DNA of 64,000 nucleotides from Planomonospora sp. ID82291 (GTDB lineage: Bacteria > Actinomycetota > Actinomycetes > Streptosporangiales > Streptosporangiaceae). Below the pieces are notes generated by a model, which worked only from the letters and a program-made list of their open reading frames with translations, made no database searches and was not told the DNA's origin. The stretch covers positions 744,001 through 808,000 of the forward strand of contig NZ_JABTEX010000002.1 of NCBI RefSeq assembly GCF_015711645.1, written 5' to 3'. Of the stretch, positions 52,487-61,411 are shown piece by piece. Numbering within the stretch: the stretch's first letter is position 1; each line of letters starts with the position of its first letter. Both the position numbers and the translations under genes were made by a program.

Positions 52487-53212
52487 ATGAGACGCCCCGG
52501 ATGGCCGACCAGGTTCTGGGTCGCGGTGGCCGTCGCGATCGTCAAGCCGGTCTCGTGGCTCCTGGTGAAGAAGGAGTGGCGGCACGCCGAGCGGCTGCCG
52601 CGCCAGGGCGCGATCATCATGGTGACCAACCACCTGTCGTGGGTGGACCCCTTCCTGGTCGCGCACTTCCTGTACGACCACGGGCGCTGGCCGGTGGTCC
52701 TGGCCAAGTCCGGGCTCTTCACCGTGCCGGTGATCGGCCGCATGGTGCGGGCGATGCGGGCGATCCCCGTCCACCGGGGCAGCGCCGACGCGGCCCGTTC
52801 GCTGGAGGCGTCCCGGGAGCGGCTCGACGAGGGGGCGTGCGTGATGTTCTACCCCGAGGGCACCTGCACCCGCGATCCGGACTTCTGGCCCATGGAGGGG
52901 AAGACGGGCGCGGCGCGGCTGGCCCTGGAGACCGGCGTGCCGGTGATCCCGGTGGCGCACTGGGGCGCGCAGGAGATCCTGCCCTACGGCGGCAGGCGGC
53001 CCCGCCTCCTGCCCCGCACGACGTTCCGCGTGCAGGTCGGGCCCCCGGTGGACCTGTCGCGGTACCGCGAGGAGCTCGCCGGGCGCCCGCCCGGGGCCGA
53101 GACGCTGCGCGCGGCGACCGCCGACATCATGGCGGCCATCACGGCGCAGCTGGCCGGACTGCGGGGGGAGAAGCCGCCGGAGACCCCGTTCAAGCGGCCC
53201 TCTCACGGCTGA
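52487..53212 (+). CDS. plsC: 1-acyl-sn-glycerol-3-phosphate acyltransferase (PlsC-like)
   Basis: A 241-residue membrane-associated acyltransferase with an N-terminal amphipathic/hydrophobic helix. The HX4D motif is in [13 protein letters not shown] near residue 45 and the glycerol-phosphate site is [13 protein letters not shown] near 115. It acylates lysophosphatidic acid in phospholipid synthesis. I chose ATG 52487 because GGAGGAGCGG lies directly upstream; ATG 52475 is in frame. It is followed by gpsA, whose product makes the glycerol-3-phosphate precursor. Confidence 0.92.
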   Translation: MRRPGWPTRFWVAVAVAIVKPVSWLLVKKEWRHAERLPRQGAIIMVTNHLSWVDPFLVAHFLYDHGRWPVVLAKSGLFTVPVIGRMVRAMRAIPVHRGSADAARSLEASRERLDEGACVMFYPEGTCTRDPDFWPMEGKTGAARLALETGVPVIPVAHWGAQEILPYGGRRPRLLPRTTFRVQVGPPVDLSRYREELAGRPPGAETLRAATADIMAAITAQLAGLRGEKPPETPFKRPSHG

Positions 53213-53232
53213 CTTCGGCGTACGGTGATGAA

Positions 53233-54243
53233 ATGACCAAGGCTGCCGTGTTCGGGACGGGTTCATGGGGCACGACGTTCGCGATGATCCTCGCCGGGAC
53301 GGGCACCCGGACGACCCTGTGGGGCAGGCGCCCGGAGATCGTCGAGGCGATCGACCGCCGGCAGGAGAACCCCGACTACCTGCCGGGCACGACGCTGCCC
53401 GAGACGCTGCGCGCCACCACCGAGCCGGCCGAGGCGCTCGACGGCGCCGACTTCGTGGTGCTCGCCGTGCCCTCGCAGACCCTGCGCGGCAACCTGACCG
53501 CCTGGAAGCCCGACCTGCCGGACGACGCGGTCCTGGTGAGCCTGATGAAGGGCATCGAACTCGGCACCACCAAGCGGATGAGCGAGGTGATCTGCGAGGT
53601 CGCCGAGGTGCCGGCGGAGCGGGTCGCGGTGGTGTCGGGTCCCAACCTGGTCGGTGAGATCGTCCGCGGCCAGCCCGCCGCGACGGTGGTCGCCTGCCCC
53701 GACGAGGGGGCCATGGAGCGGCTGCAGGCGGCCTGCCACCTGCCGCCGTGGTTCCGCCCCTACACCAACCCCGACGTGGTCGGCGTGGAACTCGGCGGAG
53801 CGGTCAAGAACGTCATCGCGCTCGCGGTCGGGGTCTCGGCGGGCATGGGGATGGGCGACAACGTCAGTGCGATGCTCATGACCCGCGGGCTGGCGGAGAT
53901 CTCCCGGCTCGGCGCGGCGCTCGGCGCCGATCCGCACACGTTCGCGGGGCTGGCGGGGATGGGCGATCTGGTGGCGACCTGTACCTCACCATTGTCCCGG
54001 AACCGTACCTTCGGTGAGAATCTGGGGCGGGGCATGACCCTGGCCGAGGTCGTCGCCGCCACCAAGCAGACCGCAGAGGGCGTCAAGTCCTGCGAGTCGG
54101 TCCTCGAACTGGCCAGAAAGCACGACGTGGAGATGCCGATCACCGAGGTCGTCGTGGCCGTCGTCCATGACGGCATGCCTCCCCGCGAAGCCGCGATGCT
54201 GCTGATGTCGCGGACCCCCAAACCCGAACGGTACGGCGTGTGA
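53233..54243 (+). CDS. gpsA: Glycerol-3-phosphate dehydrogenase [NAD(P)+]
   Basis: A 336-residue enzyme that reduces dihydroxyacetone phosphate to sn-glycerol-3-phosphate for membrane lipids. [18 protein letters not shown] is the NAD-binding loop, [18 protein letters not shown] carries the first catalytic lysine, and [27 protein letters not shown] carries the second. The length is normal. TACGGT lies seven bases before the ATG, so the transcript may be leaderless. The GTG of the downstream PLP protein overlaps its stop (GTGTGA). Confidence 0.96.
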   Translation: MTKAAVFGTGSWGTTFAMILAGTGTRTTLWGRRPEIVEAIDRRQENPDYLPGTTLPETLRATTEPAEALDGADFVVLAVPSQTLRGNLTAWKPDLPDDAVLVSLMKGIELGTTKRMSEVICEVAEVPAERVAVVSGPNLVGEIVRGQPAATVVACPDEGAMERLQAACHLPPWFRPYTNPDVVGVELGGAVKNVIALAVGVSAGMGMGDNVSAMLMTRGLAEISRLGAALGADPHTFAGLAGMGDLVATCTSPLSRNRTFGENLGRGMTLAEVVAATKQTAEGVKSCESVLELARKHDVEMPITEVVVAVVHDGMPPREAAMLLMSRTPKPERYGV

Positions 54244-55460
54244 ACCGCCCCGCGCGCCGGCAGCGGGGCGAGAACACCCGCTCGGCGCACCTGCCGGCCC
54301 CGGCGGGCCCTCCGGGCAGCCCTCTCGGCCTGCCGGTGTGGCGCAGCTCCGCGTGGAGCCGCACCGACCCGCCCGGCGGACCGGAGACGGCCGGGGAGGA
54401 CGGCGCCGACCGCGTCGACAACCCCACCACCGCCGCCTTCGCCGCGGCCGTCGCCTCCCTGGAGGGCGCGGCCGCACCCGAGGACGTCGCGGGCCAGGCC
54501 TTCGCCTCGGGGATGGCCGCGGTCACCGCGGTGCTGATGACCTTCCTGCGCTCCGGGGCGCACCTCGTCGCCCCCGCCCCGGTCCACGACCGGACCCACT
54601 CGCTCATCACGAACGTGCTGGCCAGGTTCGGGGTGAGCGCGGACTTCGTCGACTACGCCGATCTCGGCAGGGTGGACGCGACGGTCCGGCGGAGCACGAA
54701 GATCATATACGCGGAGACGCTCTCCACCCCGTCGGCGGCCGTGGCCGACGTCCGCGGCCTCTACCGGATCGCCCGCTCCGCCGGAGCCCTCCTGGTGGTC
54801 GACTCGACCTTCGCCACGCCGGTCGTGTGCCGGCCCCTGGAGCACGGCGCCGACCTCGTGGTCCACTCCGCCACCACCTATCTCGGGGGGCACGACGACT
54901 GCACCGGCGGTGTCGTCGTGGGCCGCCCCGACCTGATCGCCCGCCTCCGCCGGGTCCGCGTCGACACGGGGGCCGAGCTCTCCCCGGACGACGCCTTCCT
55001 GCTCCGCCGGGGCCTGGAGACGCTGCCGCTGCGGGTGCGCCGCATGTGCTCCACCGCGATGCTGTTCGCCGCGGCCGTGGCCAAGCACCCCGTGGTCCGC
55101 CGGGTCGACTACCCCGGCCTTCCCGGGCACCCCGGCCACCGGCTCGCCCGGCACCTGTTCGACTCCGGTCCGGAGGGCACCCGGTACGGCGCCTGCGTGA
55201 CGGTGACCCCGCACGGCGGCCATGACGCGGGCGTGCGGCTGGCCGGTGCGCTCCGGCTGGTCTCGGCCGCCTCCTCGGCGGGCGGCACGCGCACCAAGGC
55301 CGTGTGCGCCGCCTCCCTCGGCCACCGCCCCGGCGAGGGGGCCGAGGGCGACGCGGGGGCGGTGCGGTTCTCGATCGGGCTGGAGGACGCCGAGGACCTC
55401 ATCGTGGACGTCACCAGGGCGCTCGACTCCCTGGCCGCTTCGGGGGACGGGCGCGTCTGA
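54240..55460 (+). CDS. Cys/Met-metabolism PLP-fold protein lacking the PLP lysine
   Basis: A 406-residue protein of the cystathionine gamma-synthase/lyase family by fold: [68 protein letters not shown]. The lysine that binds PLP in HSxTKYxxGHxD is replaced here: [12 protein letters not shown], with ACC (T213, 54876-54878) instead of a lysine codon. The tyrosine of the YSR motif is also absent (ADRVDNPT). Normal transamination-type or lyase chemistry would need another lysine, so it may be a non-catalytic paralogue, a PLP-binding regulator, or inactive. It overlaps gpsA by four bases and precedes ddl. Confidence 0.85.
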   Translation: MNRPARRQRGENTRSAHLPAPAGPPGSPLGLPVWRSSAWSRTDPPGGPETAGEDGADRVDNPTTAAFAAAVASLEGAAAPEDVAGQAFASGMAAVTAVLMTFLRSGAHLVAPAPVHDRTHSLITNVLARFGVSADFVDYADLGRVDATVRRSTKIIYAETLSTPSAAVADVRGLYRIARSAGALLVVDSTFATPVVCRPLEHGADLVVHSATTYLGGHDDCTGGVVVGRPDLIARLRRVRVDTGAELSPDDAFLLRRGLETLPLRVRRMCSTAMLFAAAVAKHPVVRRVDYPGLPGHPGHRLARHLFDSGPEGTRYGACVTVTPHGGHDAGVRLAGALRLVSAASSAGGTRTKAVCAASLGHRPGEGAEGDAGAVRFSIGLEDAEDLIVDVTRALDSLAASGDGRV

Positions 55461-55486
55461 CAACCGGATTCACCTCCCAGAGGGGG

Positions 55487-55492
55487 TAGATT
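55487..55492 (+). promoter_or_regulatory. Candidate -10 element of ddl
   Basis: TAGATT ends eight bases before the ddl ATG at 55501. With no ribosome-binding site in between, this suggests a near-leaderless transcript starting around 55499. Confidence 0.45.
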
Positions 55493-55500
55493 CGGTCATC

Positions 55501-56610
55501 ATGAGCGAGCAGCACGCACCTCGGCCACGGGTGGCGATTCTCTTCGGTGGCCGCAACTCCGAGCACGCCGTCTCCGTCCTCGGAGCCGGCAGCGTGCTGG
55601 AGGTGATCGACCGGTCCAGATACGAGGTGATCCCCATCGGGATCGCCCGGGACGGGCGGTGGGTGCTCGCCTCCGGCGACCAGCGCTACGCGATCGAGAG
55701 CGGCGAGCTGCCGGTGGTGGACGCCCGGGGGACCGAGCTCGTGCTGCCGTCCGGCGGCGGCCCGCTGGTGGCCTACGGCGCCTCCGACGTCCCGGCCGAG
55801 CTCGGGCGGGTGGACGTGGTCTTCCCGGTCATGCACGGCCCGTTCGCCGAGGACGGCACCATCCAGGGCCTGCTGGAGATGGCGGGGGTCCGCTACGTCG
55901 GCTCGGGCGTGCTGGCCAGCGCGGTCGGCATGGACAAGGCCTACATGAAGATGGTGCTGGCGGCCTCCGGCCTGCCCGTGGGCCCCTACGTCACGATCCG
56001 CGACCGCGACTGGCGGGTGGACCGCGACCGGGTCCTCAAGGAGGTCCAGGAGCTCGGCTGGCCGGTCTTCGTCAAGCCGGCCCGGGCCGGATCGAGCCAG
56101 GGCATCTCCAAGGCCGCGGACCTCGACGAGCTGGAGCGGGCCGTCGAGCTGGCCCGGGAGCACGACCCCAAGGTGCTGGTCGAGGCCGCGATCACCGGCA
56201 GGGAGATCGAGTGCGCCGTGCTGGAGTCCCTGGGTGACGAGCCGCCGCAGGCCAGCCTCCCGGGGGAGGTCCTGGTCCACGGCGACCACGAGTTCTACGA
56301 CTTCGAGGCCAAGTACGTCGGGGACGACATGTCCCTGGTCGTGCCGGCGGACCTGCCCGGCGAGCTGACCGAGGACCTGCGGGCCATGGCCGTGCGGGCG
56401 TTCGAGGCGCTGGGCTGCGAGGGGCTGGCCCGGGTCGACTTCTTCTGCACCGACGACGGCAGGCTGCTGCTCAACGAGATCAACACGATGCCGGGCTTCA
56501 CCGCGATGTCGGCCGCGCCGCGGCTGTGGGAGGCCACCGGCCTGCCGTACGCCGAGCTGGTCGACCGGATGGTCCGGCTCGCGCTGGAGCGCTCACCCGG
56601 TCTGCGGTAG
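55501..56610 (+). CDS. ddl: D-alanine--D-alanine ligase
   Basis: A 369-residue ATP-grasp ligase that makes D-Ala-D-Ala for peptidoglycan. RVAILFGGRNSEHAVSVLGAGSVLEVI is the N-terminal signature and PVMHGPFAEDGTIQGLLEMAGVRYVGSGV is the dipeptide site. VKPARAGSSQGISK and INEINTMPGFTAMS-type LLLNEINTMPGFT complete the ATP and Mg sites. The substrate pocket here looks like the D-Ala-D-Ala type, but I cannot exclude D-lactate specificity. Its last 18 bases overlap the convergent DUF3515 gene. Confidence 0.96.
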   Translation: MSEQHAPRPRVAILFGGRNSEHAVSVLGAGSVLEVIDRSRYEVIPIGIARDGRWVLASGDQRYAIESGELPVVDARGTELVLPSGGGPLVAYGASDVPAELGRVDVVFPVMHGPFAEDGTIQGLLEMAGVRYVGSGVLASAVGMDKAYMKMVLAASGLPVGPYVTIRDRDWRVDRDRVLKEVQELGWPVFVKPARAGSSQGISKAADLDELERAVELAREHDPKVLVEAAITGREIECAVLESLGDEPPQASLPGEVLVHGDHEFYDFEAKYVGDDMSLVVPADLPGELTEDLRAMAVRAFEALGCEGLARVDFFCTDDGRLLLNEINTMPGFTAMSAAPRLWEATGLPYAELVDRMVRLALERSPGLR

Positions 56611-57069
56611 CGCCGCCTTGACGGGGACCGCGAGCTCGACGAGCACGCTCTCCGGGGCGTGCGCGCGGGAGATCGTCACCTCGACGTAGGCCGCCCGCCC
56701 GATCGCGGTGAACAGCGCGGGCCGGGCGGGGTCGGCGAACCACGCCACGTCGTCGACCACCGGCACCTGGTCGGTGGCGGCCATGTTCGCCGGGCGCGGC
56801 ACCCCGCAGCGCAGCCCGATCTCCCCGGCCCCCCACACCGCGACGTACGGCGAGGGGGGGTCCGACTCCGTCCGCTCGGCGCCGTCGAGCACCTGCGGCA
56901 GGCGTCCGGCGAGCGCCCGGCACGCGGCGGCGGCCGACGGCTCCGGCGAGGGCGGGTCCACCCGGACCGCCCCGCCGCATCCGGCGAGGGCCAGCAGGGC
57001 GCAGACCCCGCCGGCCCGGCGGGCGAACCGGGAAGACCGGCCGGTCCCGCGGGCGAACCGGAGAGACAC
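56593..57069 (-). CDS. DUF3515 lipoprotein
   Basis: A 158-residue lipoprotein. The signal peptide ends in the lipobox LAGC at about residue 31, followed by a Pro/Ser-rich spacer. The DUF3515 core contains CRALAGRLPQVLDGAERTESDPPSPYVAVWGAGEIGLRCGV and VDDVAWFADP. The gene regularly lies between ddl and thiL in actinomycetes; its function is unknown. It starts with GTG 57069. It is 17 bases downstream of the RAM-domain gene and co-directional with it, so they may share a transcript. Confidence 0.88.
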   Translation of the reverse strand: MSLRFARGTGRSSRFARRAGGVCALLALAGCGGAVRVDPPSPEPSAAAACRALAGRLPQVLDGAERTESDPPSPYVAVWGAGEIGLRCGVPRPANMAATDQVPVVDDVAWFADPARPALFTAIGRAAYVEVTISRAHAPESVLVELAVPVKAALPQTG

Positions 57070-57086
57070 GCCTTCGCCCCGCGGGA

Positions 57087-57320
57087 TCAGATGTGGACGA
57101 TGGGGCAGGTGAGGGTCCGCGTGATCCCCTCCACCGCCTGGATCTGCGCCACCACGAGTTTGCCGAGCTCGTCCACGTTCCGGGCCTCCGCGCGCACGAT
57201 CACGTCGTAGGGACCGGTGACGTCCTCGGCCTGCGTGACGCCGGAGATCGAGGAGATCTGACGGGCAACGTCGGCGGCCTTGCCGACTTCGGTCTGGATA
57301 AGGATGTAGGCCTGCACCAT
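57087..57320 (-). CDS. Stand-alone RAM-domain protein (Lrp/AsnC ligand domain only)
   Basis: A 77-residue protein that consists only of the AsnC/Lrp C-terminal ligand-binding fold: VQAYILIQTEVGKAADVARQISSISGVTQAEDVTGPYDVIVRAEARNVDELGKLV. There is no HTH. Such SAM/RAM proteins bind amino acids and form higher assemblies; this one may modulate other Lrp-type regulators. GGGAGGAC precedes ATG 57320. It is divergent from thiL by 51 bases, and DUF3515 follows in the same direction. Confidence 0.93.
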   Translation of the reverse strand: MVQAYILIQTEVGKAADVARQISSISGVTQAEDVTGPYDVIVRAEARNVDELGKLVVAQIQAVEGITRTLTCPIVHI

Positions 57321-57371
57321 CACGTCCTCCCGGGCGATTGGATCAGTACCGGAGGGCAACCGTACCCTGTG

Positions 57372-58364
57372 ATGAACGGGAGGTGCGTCATCACAGTCGG
57401 AGATCTCGGCGAATTCGGAATCGTTGCACGTATTGCCGGACGCTTGCCGCAGGGCCGGACCGTCCTGCTCGGCCCGGGGGACGATGCCGCGGTCGTGGGT
57501 GCGCCCGATGGACGGGTCGTCGTCACAACAGACTTACTGCTTGAGAATAGACATTTCCGTCTTGATTGGTCTAGTGCCTACGATATTGGGCGTAAAGCCG
57601 CGGCGCAGAACCTCTCGGACGTCGTCGCCATGGGCGCGGACCCCACCGGCATCGTGGTCGGACTCGGCCTGCCCGCCACCGCCGCCGCGGGCTGGCTGGA
57701 CGACCTCGCCGACGGTTTCCGGGACGAGTGCGACCTGGTCGGAGCCAGTGTCGTGGGCGGTGACACCACCCGCTGCGACCTGGTGGTGATCGGCGTGACG
57801 GCCCTCGGCGACCTGGGCGGGCGCGCGCCGGTCACCCGGTCGGGGGCCCGCCCCGGTGACGTGGTCGCGGTGGCGGGACGCCTCGGCCACGCCGCGGCCG
57901 GGCTCGCGCTGCTCCGGTCCGGCCGCGCCGCGGGCGCGGAGCCCGGCGATCCGGAACCGCCGGCGGCGCTGGTGGCGCTGGTGGACGCCCACCGCCGTCC
58001 GCGACCGCCCTACGCGTGCGGGGTCCAGGCCGCCGAACTGGGCGCGACCGCGATGCTGGACGTCAGCGACGGGCTGATGCAGGACCTCGGCCACATCGCC
58101 GACGCCGGCGGCGTGGGCATCGTGCTGGACCCGGCCGCCCTCGCCGTCCCCGCCGAACTGGAGGCCGCGGCCCGCCTGCTCGGCGCCGACCCGCTGGACT
58201 GGATGCTCACGGGAGGGGACGACCACGCGCTGGCCGCGGCGTTCCCCCGCGGCGTACGGCTCCCGCCCCCCTGGACGGAGATCGGCCGGGTGGTGGAGGG
58301 GGCGGGCGTCGAGGCCGGAGGCCGTACCTCGGAGCGCGGCGGTTGGGACCACTTTCGGGCGTGA
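57372..58364 (+). CDS. thiL: Thiamine-monophosphate kinase
   Basis: A 330-residue PurM-like kinase that makes thiamine diphosphate from thiamine monophosphate. GDLGEFGIVARIAGRLP, LLGPGDDAAVVGAPDGR, DLLLENRHFRLDWSSAYDIGRKAAAQNLSDVVAMGADP and VGGDTTRCDLV are the ATP/Mg and substrate motifs. The first 75 codons use far more A/T-ending codons than the rest: 16 of 24 codons at 57525-57596, including a TTA codon (57534-57536). Codon use returns to normal after 57597. ATG 57372 follows TACCCT by three bases, so the start may be leaderless or nearby. Confidence 0.94.
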   Translation: MNGRCVITVGDLGEFGIVARIAGRLPQGRTVLLGPGDDAAVVGAPDGRVVVTTDLLLENRHFRLDWSSAYDIGRKAAAQNLSDVVAMGADPTGIVVGLGLPATAAAGWLDDLADGFRDECDLVGASVVGGDTTRCDLVVIGVTALGDLGGRAPVTRSGARPGDVVAVAGRLGHAAAGLALLRSGRAAGAEPGDPEPPAALVALVDAHRRPRPPYACGVQAAELGATAMLDVSDGLMQDLGHIADAGGVGIVLDPAALAVPAELEAAARLLGADPLDWMLTGGDDHALAAAFPRGVRLPPPWTEIGRVVEGAGVEAGGRTSERGGWDHFRA

Positions 58365-58378
58365 TGTCCGTAACCGAT

Positions 58379-58414
58379 CGGTAAAGGGTGAAAAATTATG
58401 ACAGATCTTTACCG
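58379..58414. promoter_or_regulatory. AT-rich intergenic region with inverted repeat
   Basis: CGGTAAAG (58379-58386) and CTTTACCG (58407-58414) are perfect complements 20 bases apart, enclosing an AT-rich segment with AAAAATTATGA. The region separates thiL from the next gene and probably holds that gene's promoter and operator; ACCGATCGGT (58373-58382) is an additional palindrome. Confidence 0.5.
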
Positions 58415-58461
58415 AAATGGTAGGAAGATGGGCGGTCGACGTCCCCCGAGAACGAGGAGCC

Positions 58462-59226
58462 ATGGGTAGACACGAGCTGCAGGAGGAGGGCGCTCTCCAG
58501 CACGGCGGGCGGCCCGAGCCCGAGGCCGTGCCGGAGCCGTTCGCCGCCGCGCCGGCCGGGCGCAGGCTCCGCCCTGAGCAGTCGGCGGCGCCCGGCGTCC
58601 CTCCGGCGCCGGTGGACCGGGTGAGGACCGGCCGCGTGGAGGCGGGCCGGTCCGGTGGGCGGCGGCGCGTCGGAGCGCCGGTCAAGGCGGCGGTGCTGAC
58701 GGTCACCGCCGCCGCGGCGATGCTGGGCGGCACCGTGGTCGGCGTCCAGGCGTGGAAGGACCCGGCCGGACCGCGGCTCGACTGCCCGGCCGAGAAGTGC
58801 CCGACCGCGGACCCGGAGGGGGACGCCTCCGGGGCGGGGGAGCCCGTCCCCGGGGAGGAGCGCCCGCGGCCGGAGAGCTCCCGGACCGCGACGCCGTCCC
58901 CGTCCCGGTCCCCCTCCCCTCCGTCCTCCCCGAGGCGGACCGGTCGCCCGGAGGCGAGCCGTACCCCGAAGGGCCGCCCCGCCACGCAGGCGCCCACCCG
59001 GCGCCCCCGGCAGACCGGACTGGTGTTCAATGGCGGCGGGGACCGGACGCAGGGGCAGCCCGGAGAGAGGACCGCCCCGCCCGCCGAGGAGACGCCCACG
59101 CAGAGCGCCCCGCCGCAGGAGCCCGCACCCACGGCCTCCCCGCAGGAGCCTCCGCCCACCTCGTCCTCCGGGTCCGACGGCGGGAGCGATCCTCCGGCGC
59201 CCGCCCCGTCCGCCGGGAACGGCTGA
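58462..59226 (+). CDS. Membrane-anchored Pro/Ser-rich protein of unknown function
   Basis: A 254-residue protein. A charged N-terminus of about 75 residues is followed by one membrane helix at about 74-94 ([22 protein letters not shown]), then a small part with two cysteines (CPAEKCP). A long Pro/Ser/Thr-rich tail (about 115-254) with [20 protein letters not shown]-like segments probably spans the cell wall. GAGGAG precedes the ATG closely. It lies between thiL and thiD, co-directional with both, without visible functional link. Confidence 0.7.
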   Translation: MGRHELQEEGALQHGGRPEPEAVPEPFAAAPAGRRLRPEQSAAPGVPPAPVDRVRTGRVEAGRSGGRRRVGAPVKAAVLTVTAAAAMLGGTVVGVQAWKDPAGPRLDCPAEKCPTADPEGDASGAGEPVPGEERPRPESSRTATPSPSRSPSPPSSPRRTGRPEASRTPKGRPATQAPTRRPRQTGLVFNGGGDRTQGQPGERTAPPAEETPTQSAPPQEPAPTASPQEPPPTSSSGSDGGSDPPAPAPSAGNG

Positions 59227-59341
59227 GAGCGGCCCGCGGGCGCGGTGGGGAGCCGTCGCCGGGCCCGCGGGCCGCGCGGACGGCCGCCCGCGGGGGAGCG
59301 CGACGCCGCGGACTCCGGCGGAAGCTGGTTGGATGAGGTTC

Positions 59342-60139
59342 ATGACCGTTTCGTCCCCTCCCCGCGTGCTGACCGTCGCCGGCTCCGACTCCGGCGGCGG
59401 CGCGGGCATCCAGGCCGACCTGAAGACCATGCTCGCCCTCGGCGTGCACGGCATGAGCGTCATCGCCGCGGTGACGGCGCAGAACTCGCTGGGCGTGCAG
59501 GGCTACTGGGAGCTCCCGCCCGAGGCGGTACGGGCCCAGCTCGACTCGGTGCTCGGCGACATCGGGACCCAGGCCGTCAAGACGGGCATGCTGGCCTCGG
59601 CGGTGCTCGTGGAGACCGTCGCCGAGGCGCTGTCCGGGCTGGACGCGCCGGTGGTGGTGGACCCGGTCGGCGTCTCCAAGCACGGGGACGCCCTGCTGGC
59701 GCCCGAGGCGGTGGAGACCGTCAAGTCCCGGCTGCTGCCCGTGGCCACGGTCGTCACCCCCAACCTCTGGGAGGTCTCCCAGCTCACCGGGGTGAAGGTC
59801 GAGGGCGAGGGGGACCTGCGCCGGGCCGCGGAGGCGGTCCTGGAGCTCGGTCCCGCCTGGGCGCTGATCAAGGGCGGCCATCTGCCGGGCGCCCCGGTGG
59901 ACCTGCTGACCGACGGGGACCGGGAGTTCCGCTTCACCGCCGAGCGCCACGACAACCGGCACACCCACGGTACGGGCTGCACCCTGGCCTCGGCGGTCGC
60001 CTCCTGGCTGGCCCTCGGCGAGGACGTCCCGTCCGCGGTGGGCAAGGCCAAGCAGTACGTCACCGGAGCGATCGCCCGGGGGTTCGCGCTCGGCGCGGGC
60101 ATCGGGCCGGTGGACCACGCCTGGCGGCAGCGCGTCTGA
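59342..60139 (+). CDS. thiD: Hydroxymethylpyrimidine/phosphomethylpyrimidine kinase
   Basis: A 265-residue PfkB-superfamily kinase that phosphorylates HMP and HMP-P in thiamine synthesis. [41 protein letters not shown] is the diagnostic N-terminus, [13 protein letters not shown] follows, and the anion-hole motif [20 protein letters not shown] contains the catalytic cysteine region. No TPP riboswitch element was recognised upstream. The ATG could be 59342 or 59333. thiL, the next thiamine step, is 1.8 kb upstream. Confidence 0.95.
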   Translation: MTVSSPPRVLTVAGSDSGGGAGIQADLKTMLALGVHGMSVIAAVTAQNSLGVQGYWELPPEAVRAQLDSVLGDIGTQAVKTGMLASAVLVETVAEALSGLDAPVVVDPVGVSKHGDALLAPEAVETVKSRLLPVATVVTPNLWEVSQLTGVKVEGEGDLRRAAEAVLELGPAWALIKGGHLPGAPVDLLTDGDREFRFTAERHDNRHTHGTGCTLASAVASWLALGEDVPSAVGKAKQYVTGAIARGFALGAGIGPVDHAWRQRV

Positions 60140-60149
60140 CGAGGCCGCC

Positions 60150-60584
60150 TCAGACGTCGATGATCACGCGGTCCAGCGCGCCGTCGACGCGCGTGATGCC
60201 GTCGCGGTCGCCGGTGAGCACGATGGCGTCGACGACCCCGGAAGGGGAACTGCGGGCGCACAGGGCGACGTTCACGTCGACCACGTCGTCGTGGCCGCAC
60301 TCGCCGATCTTCCGGCCGATCTCCGCGGCGCGCTCGGGGGTCAGCTCGTCGATCACCAGCGAGCCGTGGCGGATGCGCCGGGCGCGGTTGAACGCCGCGG
60401 CCAGCCGTACCCGGCGGGTCCCGTCCCGCCCGGCCTCGGCCAGCACGGTGCGGGGCACGACGCCCTCCAGCTCACCGGCGAGGATCCGCTCCAGGACCTC
60501 GATCACATCGGGGTTGCCCCGTTCGAGCCCGACGAGGGCCCCGGTGTCGAACACGAAGCGCCGCAGACCGGCGGGCCGCCTCAC
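60150..60584 (-). CDS. PIN-domain toxin (VapC-like)
   Basis: A 144-residue PIN-domain nuclease. RFVFDTGALVGLERG (D13), VPRTVLAEAGR (E50), CGHDDVVDVNVAL (D100, D103) and VLTGDRDGI (D126) provide the acidic metal-binding residues. Its GTG start overlaps the stop of the upstream RHH-like antitoxin gene (GTGA), the classic VapBC arrangement. VapC toxins cleave tRNA or rRNA; the target here is unknown. The pair is inserted between thiD and rpmB. Confidence 0.85.
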   Translation of the reverse strand: MRRPAGLRRFVFDTGALVGLERGNPDVIEVLERILAGELEGVVPRTVLAEAGRDGTRRVRLAAAFNRARRIRHGSLVIDELTPERAAEIGRKIGECGHDDVVDVNVALCARSSPSGVVDAIVLTGDRDGITRVDGALDRVIIDV

Positions 60585-60892
60585 GCCGGTCGCCCCCTTC
60601 GGACCGGCTCGGTCTCCTGGATCGTGCACAGGGCGTCGACGGCCTCGTCGATCCGCTTCCCGCTCTCCGCGGTCGGCGGGCCGAACTCCGCCTTGAGGTC
60701 GGCGAGGAGCGCGGACAGCTCCGCCCGGCTGCGCTGGTGCTCGACGACCTCCGCGATCAACCCGGAGATGGAGGGGGCCCGACCGGCCCTGACCTCGGAC
60801 TGCATCCACCGGTACAGGTCATCGGGGAGGTCGACGCCGATCTTCTTGGTCGTGTCGCGCACGGTGCCGCGAGGGAAGCAGGTGATGGTCAC
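60581..60892 (-). CDS. Ribbon-helix-helix-type antitoxin (VapB-like)
   Basis: A 103-residue protein. TKKIGVDLPDDLYRWMQSEVRAGRAPSISGLIAEVVEHQRS is an RHH/MetJ-Arc-type dimer motif, and the acidic, helical C-terminus would bind the toxin. I chose GTG 60892 because the -10-like TATCGT hexamer on the minus strand (60899-60904) lies six bases upstream, implying a leaderless start. ATG 60931 is longer but falls in the operator; GTG 60862 is also possible. It precedes and overlaps the PIN toxin gene. Confidence 0.75.
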   Translation of the reverse strand: MTITCFPRGTVRDTTKKIGVDLPDDLYRWMQSEVRAGRAPSISGLIAEVVEHQRSRAELSALLADLKAEFGPPTAESGKRIDEAVDALCTIQETEPVRRGRPA

Positions 60893-60927
60893 GCTGCGAC
60901 GATAGAGAGTCACGGTCCGTGGGGTGG

Positions 60928-60946
60928 ACATGTTGCGAAAACATGT
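60928..60946. promoter_or_regulatory. Candidate operator of the toxin-antitoxin pair
   Basis: Perfect inverted repeat ACATGTT-GCGAA-AACATGT, 36 bases upstream of the antitoxin GTG. It is flanked by GTGGAC in direct orientation on both sides. Its position fits autorepression by the antitoxin. Confidence 0.6.
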
Positions 60947-61103
60947 GGACCGCCGGTGGCTCCGTTGAACCGACCGCCCGCCGCCGGGGATCCGGCCCTG
61001 TCGCCGCCGGGAGCCCCGGGGGGCCGGGGACCCCCGATGGGGTCCCGGCGGAGGAAGGCCGGCGCTGTCGCCGACCGGAGAGGCCTACGGCTCCGGAACG
61101 CAG

Positions 61104-61141
61104 ACGGCCCGCGGCCCCTCGGCGGAGGGGCTGCGGGCCGT
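61104..61141 (-). terminator. Hairpin terminator after rpmB
   Basis: A 17-base-pair stem with one G-T pair (61104-61120 with 61125-61141) and a GGCG loop, 16 bases after the rpmB stop on the minus strand. Confidence 0.75.
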
Positions 61142-61156
61142 GCGCGGAGTCCGGGG

Positions 61157-61342
61157 CTAGCGGGTGACCTTGCCGGCCTTGATGCAGGAGGTGCACACGT
61201 TCAGCCGCTTCGGCGTGCCGTTCACGACCGCGCGCACGGGCTGGATGTTCGGGCTCCAGCTGCGACGGGTGCGGCGGTGCGAGTGGGAGACGTTGTTGCC
61301 GAAGATCGGCTTCTTAGCGCAAACGTCGCAGACGGAAGCCAC
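61157..61342 (-). CDS. rpmB: 50S ribosomal protein L28
   Basis: A 61-residue L28. [42 protein letters not shown] is standard. Four cysteines (C5, C8, C50, C53) form the zinc-ribbon type (C+) of L28, used when zinc is plentiful. GTG 61342 is preceded by AAGGAG six bases upstream. It is divergent from the FakA-like gene. Confidence 0.97.
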   Translation of the reverse strand: MASVCDVCAKKPIFGNNVSHSHRRTRRSWSPNIQPVRAVVNGTPKRLNVCTSCIKAGKVTR

Positions 61343-61411
61343 GGTTCGCTCCTTATATCAGTCGAGAGACCCGATCCGCTGGGCGGTCATCGGGCATGCC
61401 GGGACGACCGG

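Noticed and set aside
57321-59341. TPP riboswitch upstream of thiL or thiD
   Set aside because: The conserved CUGAGA-type and GACCUG-type core elements were not found in either upstream region.
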